A stretch of 16,076 bases of DNA from Pseudomonadota bacterium. Lineage in GTDB: Bacteria > Pseudomonadota > Gammaproteobacteria > Acidithiobacillales > Acidithiobacillaceae. The notes under the pieces are model-generated. The model had not been told where the DNA came from. It did not search any database and was given only the letters and a program-made list of their open reading frames with translations. This document shows, one piece after another, positions 1 to 7,612 of this stretch. The DNA lies in the NCBI GenBank assembly GCA_021818125.1, contig JAKAFG010000024.1:1-16076 (forward strand), in the 5' to 3' direction. Position numbers and translations under genes: made by a program. How positions within the stretch are numbered: position 1 is the first letter of the stretch; the number at the start of each line of letters is the position of its first letter.

Positions 1-1
1 C

Positions 2-364
2 CGTCACGAAATCGGACAGCATCCGGCCACCCGCAGTTTTCAGGGCATCCGCATTTTCATCAACCGCGAACTGGAAGAACTGGAAGCCTTTCTCCCCCAG
101 GCCATGAATGCGTTGCGCGCGGGCGGCCGACTGGCGGTCATCAGCTTTCACTCTCTGGAAGACCGGTTGGTTAAACGGTTTTTCCGCGCTGACGATTATC
201 GTATCAGCGCTGACATACCCCTGCGTGCCAGCGAACTCCCGCCTCTGCCGTGGCATCCAGTAGGCAAGGCCCTGCGGGCCAGCGCCCGGGAAACTCGCGA
301 CAATCCCCGTTCCCGCTCGGCCGTGCTGCGGGCTGCCGAAAGGAGTGAACGACATGCGGCGTAG
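2..364 (+). CDS. rsmH: 16S rRNA (cytosine1402-N4)-methyltransferase RsmH, C-terminal part
   Basis: This is the last 120 codons of RsmH (MraW); the 5' end lies outside the window. RsmH uses S-adenosylmethionine to N4-methylate C1402 of 16S rRNA in the ribosomal P site. The visible part reads in frame from position 2, and an internal ATG at 104 is not the start. It contains the conserved family stretch GIRIFINRELEELE (about residues 15-28 of the fragment) and the hallmark SFHSLEDRLVKRFFR in the Rossmann-like methyltransferase fold, followed by a basic tail. E. coli RsmH is 313 residues, so roughly 60% is missing upstream. The TAG stop (362-364) lies inside ftsL, an 11-nt overlap that suggests coupled translation. 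Its position as the first gene before ftsL matches the standard dcw order. No frameshift is seen. The identification is certain; only the 5' end is unseen. Confidence 0.97.
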   Translation, partial: RHEIGQHPATRSFQGIRIFINRELEELEAFLPQAMNALRAGGRLAVISFHSLEDRLVKRFFRADDYRISADIPLRASELPPLPWHPVGKALRASARETRDNPRSRSAVLRAAERSERHAA

Positions 365-617
365 CACCATTATTTTCGCCCTGCTGATTACCGCTACACT
401 ATTCGGCATCGTCGCGGCAAGAGAGAATACCCGCAGCCAGTTCATCGCCTTACAGGAAGCCCAGGCCAGGCATTTCGCCCTGGACAACCGCTGGGGCCAG
501 CTCCAACTGGAGCAGGCCACGCTCGCTTCCAATGCCCGCGTGGGAGATATTGCGCGCCAAAAACTCGGCCTTGCAGCCCCCAAAAACGATCAAATTGTCA
601 TGGTCAAAGCACCATGA
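354..617 (+). CDS. ftsL: Cell division protein FtsL
   Basis: FtsL is a small bitopic inner-membrane protein that joins FtsB and FtsQ and activates FtsW-FtsI septal synthesis. The 87-residue product has a very short basic N-terminus (MRRS), one membrane segment at about residues 5-21 (IIFALLITATLFGIVAA), and a periplasmic helical stretch at about 25-60 rich in Q, E, L and A that looks like the FtsL/DivIC coiled coil. It ends with an IARQKLGLAAP stretch like that of FtsL relatives. I chose ATG 354 because AGGAG at 341-345 sits 8 nt upstream; an in-frame GTG at 345 overlaps that Shine-Dalgarno and is less likely. It is shorter than E. coli FtsL (121 residues), mainly because the cytoplasmic tail is almost absent. 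FtsL diverges quickly, so the call rests on topology and on its place between rsmH and ftsI. Confidence 0.93.
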   Translation: MRRSTIIFALLITATLFGIVAARENTRSQFIALQEAQARHFALDNRWGQLQLEQATLASNARVGDIARQKLGLAAPKNDQIVMVKAP

Positions 618-2398
618 CCTATCCCGGCGCGCCCCTCCACTCGCCGCAACTCGTCACGCTTCCCGCGTGGCGGGCGACCGCAGTGTGGACGGTGGTTGCG
701 CTGGGTTTGGCGGCGATCATGGCACAAGCCTGGCGCGCGCAGGTGGAGCGCGGTCCGTTTCTACGCGACCAGGGCGCGCAACGTTATCTGCGACACTTTG
801 CCTTACCGGCGCAGCGCGGCCCCATTCTCGATCGTTCCGGTAAAGCGCTAGCTCTGTCCGTCCCGGTGCAAACCCTCTGGGTAGACCCCCGGTTGTTTAA
901 TCCACAGCAGGCATACTGGCCACAAATTGCCGCAGCCTTAGGGATCAGCGCAGCCGCCCTTGCCGCACGGACCCATAGCGGTGGCAGCCGGTTCGCCTTC
1001 CTCGCCCGCCAGATTGCGCCGGAACGCGCGGCGACCATTCTCGCCCTGCATGTGCCCGGTTTATACAGCCTCAACGAAAATAGGCGTTACTATCCGTCCG
1101 GCAGCATAGCCGCGCCATTACTCGGTTTCACCAATGTAGACGGGCGCGGCATTGAAGGACTGGAGATGGCCTATAACCAGTGGCTGCAAGGGAAGGCAGG
1201 GGAAGAAACCGGGCTGCGCGATAATCTGGGACATCCGCTGGCGATCCTCGGCACTGCCAGGCTGGCACAGCCCGGTCAGACACTGACCCTGAGTATTGAC
1301 CGCAACATCCAGTATGTGGCATATACTGCCCTCGCCTCTGCCGTACAGCGTTTTCAGGCACATTCCGGGGCGGCAGTACTCATGAATGTACACACTGGCG
1401 AAATCCTCGCCATGGTCAGTTATCCCTCTTTCAACCCCAATGAGCGTACGGATTATCAGCCCAGTCTTTACAATAACCGCGCCATCGCCGACACTTTCGA
1501 ACCCGGCTCGGTGATGAAACCTTTTACCATCGCTGCAGCATTGGATGACGGCAGCATTCAGCCCAATTCCACGTTTGATGTGAACACCAACTGCTTTCGG
1601 GTGGCCCATTACTGCATTCAGGACGATATTCGTCACGGCATCCTCGACCTCGCTCAGGTGCTCAAGTATTCCAGCAACATTGGCGCGGCGAAGATTTCCC
1701 TGCGGACGCCGCCTGCCGATCTCTACCAGATGCTGCGCAATGTCGGTTTTGGGCAGGTGAGCGGATTAGGACTGCCGGGAGAGACGGGCGGCACGGTTCC
1801 CGCATGGCGGGGTTGGGATGTGGCGCGGCGTGCCGCCATGGCTTACGGTTACGGTCTCTCCGTCACACCTTTGCAACTGGCGGCGGCTTATGGCGCCATC
1901 GCCAATAACGGGGTCTATGTCCAACCCACCTTACTGCGCAGGGCCAGCACCCCCTCCCCGCACAGTCAGCAGGTCATACCGGTCGCCACTGCGGCGCGAC
2001 TGCGCGACTGGCTCGCCGGGGTGACCAGTCGGGGCGGCACCGGTTTCCTTGCCGCGATTCCCGGCTATTCGGTAGCCGGGAAAACCGGCACGTCCATCAT
2101 GGCTAATGGCAAGGGCGGCTTTCATAAGCATCAGGTGAATACCACCTTTGTCGGCTTCGCGCCCGCTAACAATCCGCGATTCGTCATGGCCGTAGTGGTG
2201 CGTGGACCAACTCAGGGCTGGCGTTATGGCGGGGTAGTCGCCGCCCCGGTATTTCGGGTGACCATGAGCGCTGCCCTGCATCAAATGGGCGTACAACCCG
2301 ATGTCAGCGCCAGCGCCTGGAATGCCGCGGCAGGGAAACCCAGGAGCGCGGACCAGGAGCGGCGTTGGGCCGAGGGGGCTGGCGATGCCGCACACTGA
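614..2398 (+). CDS. ftsI: Peptidoglycan D,D-transpeptidase FtsI (PBP3)
   Basis: FtsI crosslinks septal peptidoglycan as a class B penicillin-binding protein and works with the glycosyltransferase FtsW encoded downstream. The 594-residue protein (E. coli 588) has an N-terminal signal anchor at about 21-40. The pedestal/dimerisation domain follows, with the RGPILDRSG motif at 68-76 and GFTNVDGRGIEGLE at 171-184. The transpeptidase domain starts at about 225. Its three catalytic motifs are intact: SVMK with nucleophile Ser299 and Lys302, SSN at 353-355, and KTG at 490-492. The ATG shares ATGA with the ftsL stop (4-nt overlap), and no good Shine-Dalgarno precedes it, so initiation probably depends on ribosomes finishing ftsL. 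A perfect 10-bp hairpin lies at 2058-2082, just before the KTG codons. The tail after about residue 560 is polar and weakly conserved. Function is certain. Confidence 0.98.
   Translation: MTYPGAPLHSPQLVTLPAWRATAVWTVVALGLAAIMAQAWRAQVERGPFLRDQGAQRYLRHFALPAQRGPILDRSGKALALSVPVQTLWVDPRLFNPQQAYWPQIAAALGISAAALAARTHSGGSRFAFLARQIAPERAATILALHVPGLYSLNENRRYYPSGSIAAPLLGFTNVDGRGIEGLEMAYNQWLQGKAGEETGLRDNLGHPLAILGTARLAQPGQTLTLSIDRNIQYVAYTALASAVQRFQAHSGAAVLMNVHTGEILAMVSYPSFNPNERTDYQPSLYNNRAIADTFEPGSVMKPFTIAAALDDGSIQPNSTFDVNTNCFRVAHYCIQDDIRHGILDLAQVLKYSSNIGAAKISLRTPPADLYQMLRNVGFGQVSGLGLPGETGGTVPAWRGWDVARRAAMAYGYGLSVTPLQLAAAYGAIANNGVYVQPTLLRRASTPSPHSQQVIPVATAARLRDWLAGVTSRGGTGFLAAIPGYSVAGKTGTSIMANGKGGFHKHQVNTTFVGFAPANNPRFVMAVVVRGPTQGWRYGGVVAAPVFRVTMSAALHQMGVQPDVSASAWNAAAGKPRSADQERRWAEGAGDAAH
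2058..2082 (+). repeat. Intragenic perfect inverted repeat in ftsI
   Basis: Arms TTCCCGGCTA (2058-2067) and TAGCCGGGAA (2073-2082) are perfectly complementary over 10 bp around a 5-nt loop TTCGG. The repeat encodes part of the IPGYSVAGK segment just before the KTG motif. Four A's, not a T-run, end and follow the 3' arm, so it does not look like a + strand intrinsic terminator. The structure is read directly; any function is unknown. Confidence 0.7.
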
Positions 2399-3833
2399 GA
2401 CACTCGCCAGCCTGTTGCCCGCCACGCCTACTGCCTTGGCGGGAATTGCCCTGCAGGGCATTGAAACCGATACCCGCCGCCTGCGACCGGGCATGCTCTA
2501 CGTCGGATTGAACACCAGCCATGGTGACGGTCGGCAATTTTTGCAACAGGCTTGGGCGGCAGGTGCAAGCGCAGCGCTGTTGGAAGGCGGTGAAGAGAGC
2601 ACTTACACCGAACAGGGTCACCCCGTCTGGCAAAGCCCGCAGGCGCGGGCTTTGCTCGGTAGGGCATTGCGCCGCTGGCATCGCTGGGATGAGGGTCAGG
2701 CGCCCATCATCATTGGCGTTACCGGCACCAATGGCAAGAGCAGCGTCACCCGCCTCATCGCCGAACTCGCGCCGCAGCCCGCCATGATCATCGGCACCCT
2801 CGGCTACGGCCACGTGGACGCGCTTATCTCCCACGCCAATACCACACCGGACCCGGTCCCTTTGTGGCAGACCCTGGCCACCCTGCGCGATCAGGGCGCC
2901 AAGGTCATCGCCATGGAAGTCTCCTCCCATGCGCTCGCGCTGGAACGGGTTGCGGCAGTGCCCTTTGCCGCCGCCGTATTTACCAATCTCAGTCGGGACC
3001 ATCTCGATTTTCATGGGGATATGGCGCACTACGGCACAACCAAAGCCCGCCTCTTCCAGACGCCAGGCCTCCAATTGGCCGTAGTAAACAGCGACGACAC
3101 ATTCGCTGGGCAGATCGCTGCCGCCGTGGCGCCGGAAGTCCGGCAACTGCGCTTCGGGGTAAAAAGCGGCGACTACCAGGCTGTCGAGTGGCATCCCGGA
3201 GCCAGCGGTACCCTGCTCGACCTGCATACCCCTAGCGGCCCGCGGCGCCTGCGCAGCCCCCTCATCGGCAACAGCAATGTACAGAATCTGCTGGCTGCGC
3301 TGGCCACTGCCGAGGGTATGGGCTGGTCGGTCAGTGACACCGCCATTGCCGGACTCGACTTGCCGGAAGGTCGTTATCAGCGCTTGGCTCCGGTCCCCGG
3401 CAAGGCACAGGTGATGATCGACTATGCCCACACCCCCGACGCGCTGCAGCGGGTGCTGACCGACCTGCGCGAAGTCGCCAAAGGTGCCGTGACCGTGGTC
3501 TTTGGTTGCGGTGGTGATCGGGATCGTGGCAAACGTCCGGAAATGGGGCGGGTGGCCGAACGCCTTGCCGACCACGTCATTCTCACCGACGATAACCCGC
3601 GTAGCGAAGCACCCGAGGCTATCGTCAACGACATCCTGGGCGGTATGGAACGGCCCGGTCAGGCTACCGTGATTCATGACCGCGCGGTGGCCATCCGGGC
3701 CGCCATCACTGCATCACGGGCCGGGGATTGGGTGCTCATCGCCGGCAAGGGACACGAGCGCATCCAGGAGATTTGGGGGCAGCGTTTACCCTTTCAGGAC
3801 CGTAGTATCGCCGCGGAGGTGCTCAGCACATGA
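2385..3833 (+). CDS. murE: UDP-N-acetylmuramoyl-L-alanyl-D-glutamate--2,6-diaminopimelate ligase MurE
   Basis: MurE adds meso-diaminopimelate to UDP-MurNAc-L-Ala-D-Glu in the cytoplasm using ATP. The 482-residue protein has an N-terminal UDP-binding domain (1-105), a central ATPase domain with the P-loop GVTGTNGKSS (111-120, Lys118), a lysine in TTKARLF (Lys220) at the position that is carbamylated in Mur ligases, and a C-terminal ligase domain. The DNPR motif at 403-406 is the meso-DAP specificity signature, so the wall should be A1gamma type. I chose ATG 2385, not the in-frame ATG at 2301, because GAGGGGG lies at suitable spacing, the protein then aligns with the family from MPHTETLASLL, and the longer form would overlap ftsI by 98 nt with a low-complexity leader. 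The retained start overlaps ftsI by 14 nt. The gene carries a strong hairpin at 2630-2655 and a 14-nt palindrome at 2447-2460. Confidence 0.97.
   Translation: MPHTETLASLLPATPTALAGIALQGIETDTRRLRPGMLYVGLNTSHGDGRQFLQQAWAAGASAALLEGGEESTYTEQGHPVWQSPQARALLGRALRRWHRWDEGQAPIIIGVTGTNGKSSVTRLIAELAPQPAMIIGTLGYGHVDALISHANTTPDPVPLWQTLATLRDQGAKVIAMEVSSHALALERVAAVPFAAAVFTNLSRDHLDFHGDMAHYGTTKARLFQTPGLQLAVVNSDDTFAGQIAAAVAPEVRQLRFGVKSGDYQAVEWHPGASGTLLDLHTPSGPRRLRSPLIGNSNVQNLLAALATAEGMGWSVSDTAIAGLDLPEGRYQRLAPVPGKAQVMIDYAHTPDALQRVLTDLREVAKGAVTVVFGCGGDRDRGKRPEMGRVAERLADHVILTDDNPRSEAPEAIVNDILGGMERPGQATVIHDRAVAIRAAITASRAGDWVLIAGKGHERIQEIWGQRLPFQDRSIAAEVLST
2447..2460. repeat. 14-nt perfect palindrome in murE
   Basis: TGCCCTGCAGGGCA is identical to its reverse complement. 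It covers murE codons of about 21-26, near the 5' end of the gene, with a PstI-like CTGCAG core. It could fold only into a small hairpin in RNA but is a fully symmetric site in DNA. It may be chance. Confidence 0.5.
2630..2655 (+). repeat. Intragenic perfect inverted repeat in murE
   Basis: Arms GCAAAGCCCGC (2630-2640) and GCGGGCTTTGC (2645-2655) are perfectly complementary over 11 bp around a 4-nt loop AGGC; a G:U pair (2629/2656) could extend it. It lies about 250 nt into murE and encodes the variable segment around QSPQARALLGR, between the N-terminal and ATPase domains. No T-run follows the second arm. The structure is read directly; its role is unknown. Confidence 0.7.
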
Positions 3834-5182
3834 TCCGCTATTCACTGAACGAAATCGCTGAAATAACCGGTGGTAAGCTGTTGCCCGGCAGCGATGGCCG
3901 CAAAGAAATTCAGGGCATCGCTACGGACAGCCGTCAGCCGATGACGGGACAACTTTTTGTAGCATTGCGCGGCGACCGCTTCAATGGCGAGGACTTCGTG
4001 CCTGATGCCCTTGCTCAGGGCGCCGGGGCCGTGCTGACCGGCACCCCTGTCGCGGCACCCGGCGTCTTGGTGGGGGATGCCCTGATAGCGTTGCAGGCAC
4101 TGACCGCCCACTGGCGGCAGCGTTTCAGCCTGCCGCTGCTGGCAGTGACCGGCTCCTGCGGCAAAACGACGGTCAAAGAGCTACTCACCGCCATCCTTAA
4201 CGAGTCAGGCCCGGTACTCGCCACACGCGGCAATCAGAACAATCACGTCGGCGTACCTCTGACGCTGGCCCGGCTCGGTCCGGAACATCGCTACGCGGTG
4301 CTGGAAATGGGCATGAATCACCCCGGCGAACTCACCCTCCTCAGTGGGCTGGCGCGGCCCACCCTGGCTCTGATCAACAATGCAGCCCCCGCGCATCTGG
4401 AGGGCCTCGGCAGCGTTGCCGCCATTGCCGCAGCCAAAGGCGAAATTCTCTCCGGTCTCGACGACCGCGGTCTCACCATCCTCAATGGCGATGACCCCTT
4501 CGCGGATTTCTGGGCGGAACGGGCGCCGGGCGAGGTCTGGCGCTTCAGCTTAGAGCATCGCCCGACGCGGGTGCGCGGACACTGGCGCGCCCACGAACAG
4601 GGTGGCGGATATCTGGAGGTGCGCGCTCCGCAAGGGCAATTCACTCTGGAGATTCCCTTGCCCGGTCAACACAATGGCCGCAATGTCCTGGCGGCCACGA
4701 CCGCGGCGCTAGCGCTCGACATTCCCATTCCACAGATTCAACGGGCGGTGGCCACACTGAAGGCCATCCCCGGACGTTTGCAGTGGCGCTCCGGCCCCTA
4801 TGGCAGTCGGATTCTGGATGACACCTACAATGCCAATCCGGCCTCTCTGGAAGCCGCCCTGCGCGTGCTCGCCGCGCAGCCCGGCCAACGCATTTTGGTC
4901 CTGGGTGACATGGGTGAACTCGGTCCCGAAGCCGCACTTTACCATCGGCAGGCGGGGACGCTGGCGCGGCAACTCGGTATTGAGCGCCTTTACGCACTCG
5001 GCCCGCTGGCAGCGGAAGCAGCCGAAGCCTTCGGCGTCAACGCCGAAGGCTTCTCCGAATTGCCCCCTTTACTGGCCGCCCTGCCGAGTCGCCTGGATGG
5101 AGACACCGTGGTGCTGATCAAAGGCTCCCGCGCCGCCCGCATGGAGCGTGTCGTGCAGGCCCTAACCGGGGGGAACGCCTGA
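3830..5182 (+). CDS. murF: UDP-N-acetylmuramoyl-tripeptide--D-alanyl-D-alanine ligase MurF
   Basis: MurF adds the D-Ala-D-Ala made by Ddl (encoded downstream) to UDP-MurNAc-tripeptide, giving the pentapeptide used by MraY. The 450-residue protein matches the usual length (E. coli 452). The N-terminal substrate domain includes ATDSRQPMTGQLFVALRG (31-48). The P-loop is VTGSCGKTT (106-114, Lys112), followed by GNQNNHVGVPLTL (134-146), the EMGMNHPGE block (159-167) and the C-terminal-domain motif DDTYNANP (330-337). The ATG shares ATGA with the murE stop (4-nt overlap), and GGAGGTG at 3815-3821 is a good ribosome binding site 8 nt upstream. Near the 3' end, 5024-5053 forms a perfect 13-bp hairpin, the strongest in the window. 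It encodes a pseudo-symmetric peptide EAFGVNAEGF in a region that is variable in the family. Confidence 0.98.
   Translation: MIRYSLNEIAEITGGKLLPGSDGRKEIQGIATDSRQPMTGQLFVALRGDRFNGEDFVPDALAQGAGAVLTGTPVAAPGVLVGDALIALQALTAHWRQRFSLPLLAVTGSCGKTTVKELLTAILNESGPVLATRGNQNNHVGVPLTLARLGPEHRYAVLEMGMNHPGELTLLSGLARPTLALINNAAPAHLEGLGSVAAIAAAKGEILSGLDDRGLTILNGDDPFADFWAERAPGEVWRFSLEHRPTRVRGHWRAHEQGGGYLEVRAPQGQFTLEIPLPGQHNGRNVLAATTAALALDIPIPQIQRAVATLKAIPGRLQWRSGPYGSRILDDTYNANPASLEAALRVLAAQPGQRILVLGDMGELGPEAALYHRQAGTLARQLGIERLYALGPLAAEAAEAFGVNAEGFSELPPLLAALPSRLDGDTVVLIKGSRAARMERVVQALTGGNA
5024..5053 (+). repeat. Intragenic perfect 13-bp hairpin near the 3' end of murF
   Basis: Arms GAAGCCTTCGGCG (5024-5036) and CGCCGAAGGCTTC (5041-5053) are perfectly complementary over 13 bp with the 4-nt loop TCAA. 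It lies 128 nt before the mraY start and 127 nt before the last base of the murF stop. No T-tract follows (TCCGAATTGCCCCC), so it is not a classical terminator. The structure is certain. Its function (mRNA processing or stability, pausing, or none) is inference. Confidence 0.75.
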
Positions 5183-6264
5183 TGCTCTACGCCCTCTTTA
5201 TGCAACTCGGCAGCCTTTATCACGGCTTTTACGTTTTTCAGTATCTGACCCTGCGCGGCGTATTGGCCATCCTTACCGCATTGATACTTTCGTTGTTCAT
5301 CGGTCCTTTCTTTATCGCCCGCCTGCGCCAGTACAAAATCGGCCAGATGGTCCGCAATGACGGCCCCGAAACCCACCTGAGCAAGCAGGGGACACCCACC
5401 ATGGGCGGAGCCCTGATCCTGCTGGTAGTCATCCTGACGACGCTGCTCTGGTCGGATTTGAGTAATCCGCTGGTCTGGGTGGCGGTGCTCACGACCCTGG
5501 CCTTTGGCGCCATCGGCTTCATCGACGACTGGCGCAAGCTGCGGCGCAAAAACACCAAAGGACTCTCAGCACGCGCAAAATATGGTTTGCAGTCGCTGGT
5601 GGCCTTCGCCGCATCGGGGGTGCTCTATGCCCTGGCCAGCAAGCCGGTAGAGACCAGCCTGATCCTGCCTTTCATACCTCATGTGCTGATTCCGCTGGGC
5701 ATCGGTTTCATCCTGTTCAGCTATTTCGTGATTGTCGGCACCTCCAATGCCGTCAATCTGACCGACGGACTGGATGGCCTGGCCATTGTACCGACAGTCA
5801 TGGTCGCAGCGGCTTTAGGAATATTCGCTTACGTGTCCGGCAACGCGGTCTTCGCCCACTACCTGGATGTGCCCTGGGTGCCGGGCTCCGGCCAGATGCT
5901 GATTTTTTGCGGGGCATTGGTGGGGGCGGGGCTCGGTTTTCTCTGGTTTAACACGTATCCGGCCGAGGTTTTCATGGGCGATACCGGCGCCCTCGCGCTG
6001 GGCGCGGCGCTGGCCATCGTCGCCATCGTCGCCCGTCAGGAACTCGTGCTGGTCATTATGGGCGGCGTTTTTGTGGTAGAAACCTTATCCGTCATCATCC
6101 AGGTGGCCTCCTTCCGGCTCACCGGAAAACGGGTCTTCCGCATGGCGCCCCTGCACCATCATTTCGAGAAAAAAGGCTGGCCCGAACCCCGGGTGGCGGT
6201 CCGTTTCTGGATCATTACCGTGATTCTGGTCCTCGTCGGTCTTTCCAGCCTGAAGATACGCTGA
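5182..6264 (+). CDS. mraY: Phospho-N-acetylmuramoyl-pentapeptide-transferase MraY
   Basis: MraY transfers phospho-MurNAc-pentapeptide from UDP to undecaprenyl phosphate at the inner membrane, forming lipid I. The product is 360 residues, the same as E. coli MraY, and contains about ten hydrophobic segments. The key catalytic positions are intact: the aspartate pair D115-D116 in FIDDWRKL, NLTDGLDGL at 192-200, D267 in FMGDTGALALG, and the histidine cluster PLHHHFEKKGW (323-333). PTMGG at 72-76 is also characteristic. The ATG shares one base with the murF stop (TGATG), and GGGGGAA at about 5169-5174 supplies the ribosome binding site. The identification is unambiguous. MraY feeds MurG, encoded three genes downstream, and uses the pentapeptide product of MurF encoded upstream. 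Confidence 0.99.
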   Translation: MLYALFMQLGSLYHGFYVFQYLTLRGVLAILTALILSLFIGPFFIARLRQYKIGQMVRNDGPETHLSKQGTPTMGGALILLVVILTTLLWSDLSNPLVWVAVLTTLAFGAIGFIDDWRKLRRKNTKGLSARAKYGLQSLVAFAASGVLYALASKPVETSLILPFIPHVLIPLGIGFILFSYFVIVGTSNAVNLTDGLDGLAIVPTVMVAAALGIFAYVSGNAVFAHYLDVPWVPGSGQMLIFCGALVGAGLGFLWFNTYPAEVFMGDTGALALGAALAIVAIVARQELVLVIMGGVFVVETLSVIIQVASFRLTGKRVFRMAPLHHHFEKKGWPEPRVAVRFWIITVILVLVGLSSLKIR

Positions 6265-6265
6265 C

Positions 6266-7612
6266 ATGGACCTCAACGGCAAAAAGGTATGCATCGTCGG
6301 CATGGGCAAGACGGGACATTCCCTCCTGCGCACCGCCCTGCGCCTGGGCGCCCATTGCCGGGTCGCGGACACGCGTCTGCTAAAAGACGCCGCCGATTTG
6401 CGGCAACGTTACCCGGACGTCGATTTCCATTTTGGCGACCTTCCCGAAGACGTGTTCCTGGGTGCGGATCTCATCCTGCTCAGCCCAGGACTGATGCCGA
6501 CATTGCCCGCCTTGCTCCGCGCCAGACAAGCAGGCATAGAGATCATGGGCGATATCGAACTTTTTGGCCGGATCGCCCAAACGTCCATCGTCGCCATTAC
6601 CGGCAGCAATGGCAAAAGTACGGTCACCACTTTGCTTGGCGAGATGGCACAAGCCGCCGGACTGCGCACCGCCGTCGGTGGCAACCTCGGTACCCCCGCC
6701 CTCGACCTTTTGCCGGAAACAGGCCCCGAACCGGAACTCTATGTCCTGGAACTGTCCAGCTTTCAGCTCGCGGCCTGCCAGCGCTTTCATCCACGCGCCG
6801 CCGCCATCCTCAATCTGAGCCCCGACCATCTGGACTGGCACGGCGACTATACGGCCTATGGTGCCGCCAAGGCGCGCATTTTCCAGGCGATGGGGGCGGG
6901 AGATACCCTGGTACTGAATGCCGAAGACACCTTTACCGCCACCCTCCCCGCTCAGGTTCCGGCAGGGGTGCAACTGCAGTTCTTTGGACGGGCCGGCGAT
7001 CGCGACGCCTATACCGCCGATAATCAGCTCTGCCTGCGCGCCGGCGGTCCGTTGCTGGCTTTGGATCAGCTCCTGCTACGCGGTGGGCATAACACTGAAA
7101 ATGCGTTGGCGGCGGCATTGCTCGCTCGTGCCGTAGATATCCCACTTACCGCCATTCGGCAGGCCTTGCGCAATTTCTCCGGTTTGCCCCACCGCCTCGC
7201 CTGGATTGCTGAGGTGAACGGAGTGAACTACTACGACGACTCCAAGGGCACCAATCTGGGCGCCACCCTCAAAGCCATGTCCGGCTTGCCGGGACCCCTG
7301 GTGATGATTCTGGGCGGCGATGCCAAAGGGGCCGACCTGAGCCCGCTGCGGGAAGCCTGTCTCGGTCAACGGGGGGCCGTCGTCATCGGTAAGGATGGCC
7401 CGCAAATAGCCGCACTGCTTGCTGGCGTGTTACCGGTGCAAGCCGCCGACAGCATGCCAGCAGCGGTGCAGGCAGCAGCGGAGATGGCGCAGAGTGGCGA
7501 CCAGGTGCTGCTCTCACCTGCCTGCGCCAGCACGGACATGTTCACCGATTATCAGGATCGCGGCCGTCAGTTTGCCGCAGCCGTACAGACCGTGACGGGG
7601 AGAGTGGCATGA
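6266..7612 (+). CDS. murD: UDP-N-acetylmuramoyl-L-alanine--D-glutamate ligase MurD
   Basis: MurD adds D-glutamate to UDP-MurNAc-L-Ala in the cytoplasm, between the MurC and MurE steps. The 448-residue protein (E. coli 438) starts with a Rossmann-like UDP-binding domain (KKVCIVGMGKTGHSLL, 6-21). The ATP-binding loop TGSNGKST is at 112-119 (Lys117), the ELSSFQL block lies at 162-168, Lys202 in AAKARIF is the likely carbamylated lysine, and the C-terminal DDSKGTN motif is at 324-330. ATG 6266 follows the mraY stop by a single base. No convincing Shine-Dalgarno precedes it (only GAAGA-like sequence), which suggests dependence on termination-reinitiation from mraY. The reading frame is intact with no odd residues. 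Confidence 0.98.
   Translation: MDLNGKKVCIVGMGKTGHSLLRTALRLGAHCRVADTRLLKDAADLRQRYPDVDFHFGDLPEDVFLGADLILLSPGLMPTLPALLRARQAGIEIMGDIELFGRIAQTSIVAITGSNGKSTVTTLLGEMAQAAGLRTAVGGNLGTPALDLLPETGPEPELYVLELSSFQLAACQRFHPRAAAILNLSPDHLDWHGDYTAYGAAKARIFQAMGAGDTLVLNAEDTFTATLPAQVPAGVQLQFFGRAGDRDAYTADNQLCLRAGGPLLALDQLLLRGGHNTENALAAALLARAVDIPLTAIRQALRNFSGLPHRLAWIAEVNGVNYYDDSKGTNLGATLKAMSGLPGPLVMILGGDAKGADLSPLREACLGQRGAVVIGKDGPQIAALLAGVLPVQAADSMPAAVQAAAEMAQSGDQVLLSPACASTDMFTDYQDRGRQFAAAVQTVTGRVA

Noticed and set aside
2301..2384. Upstream extension of murE
   Set aside because: The added 28 codons are read out of frame from the ftsI tail and lack family similarity; ATG 2385 has a better ribosome binding site.
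2304..3677. Long open frame on the - strand (457 codons) opposite murE
   Set aside because: It is a shadow of the GC-rich murE gene. The translation is low in recognisable motifs, and murE on the + strand is intact with all family motifs.
5024..5070. Rho-independent terminator at the murF hairpin
   Set aside because: The stem is strong, but no run of T follows and the downstream genes are essential and tightly coupled.
7004..7011. GCGATCGC octamer (HIP1-like) in murD
   Set aside because: I noticed only a single copy in the window; one 8-nt palindrome in GC-rich DNA is not evidence of a repeat family.
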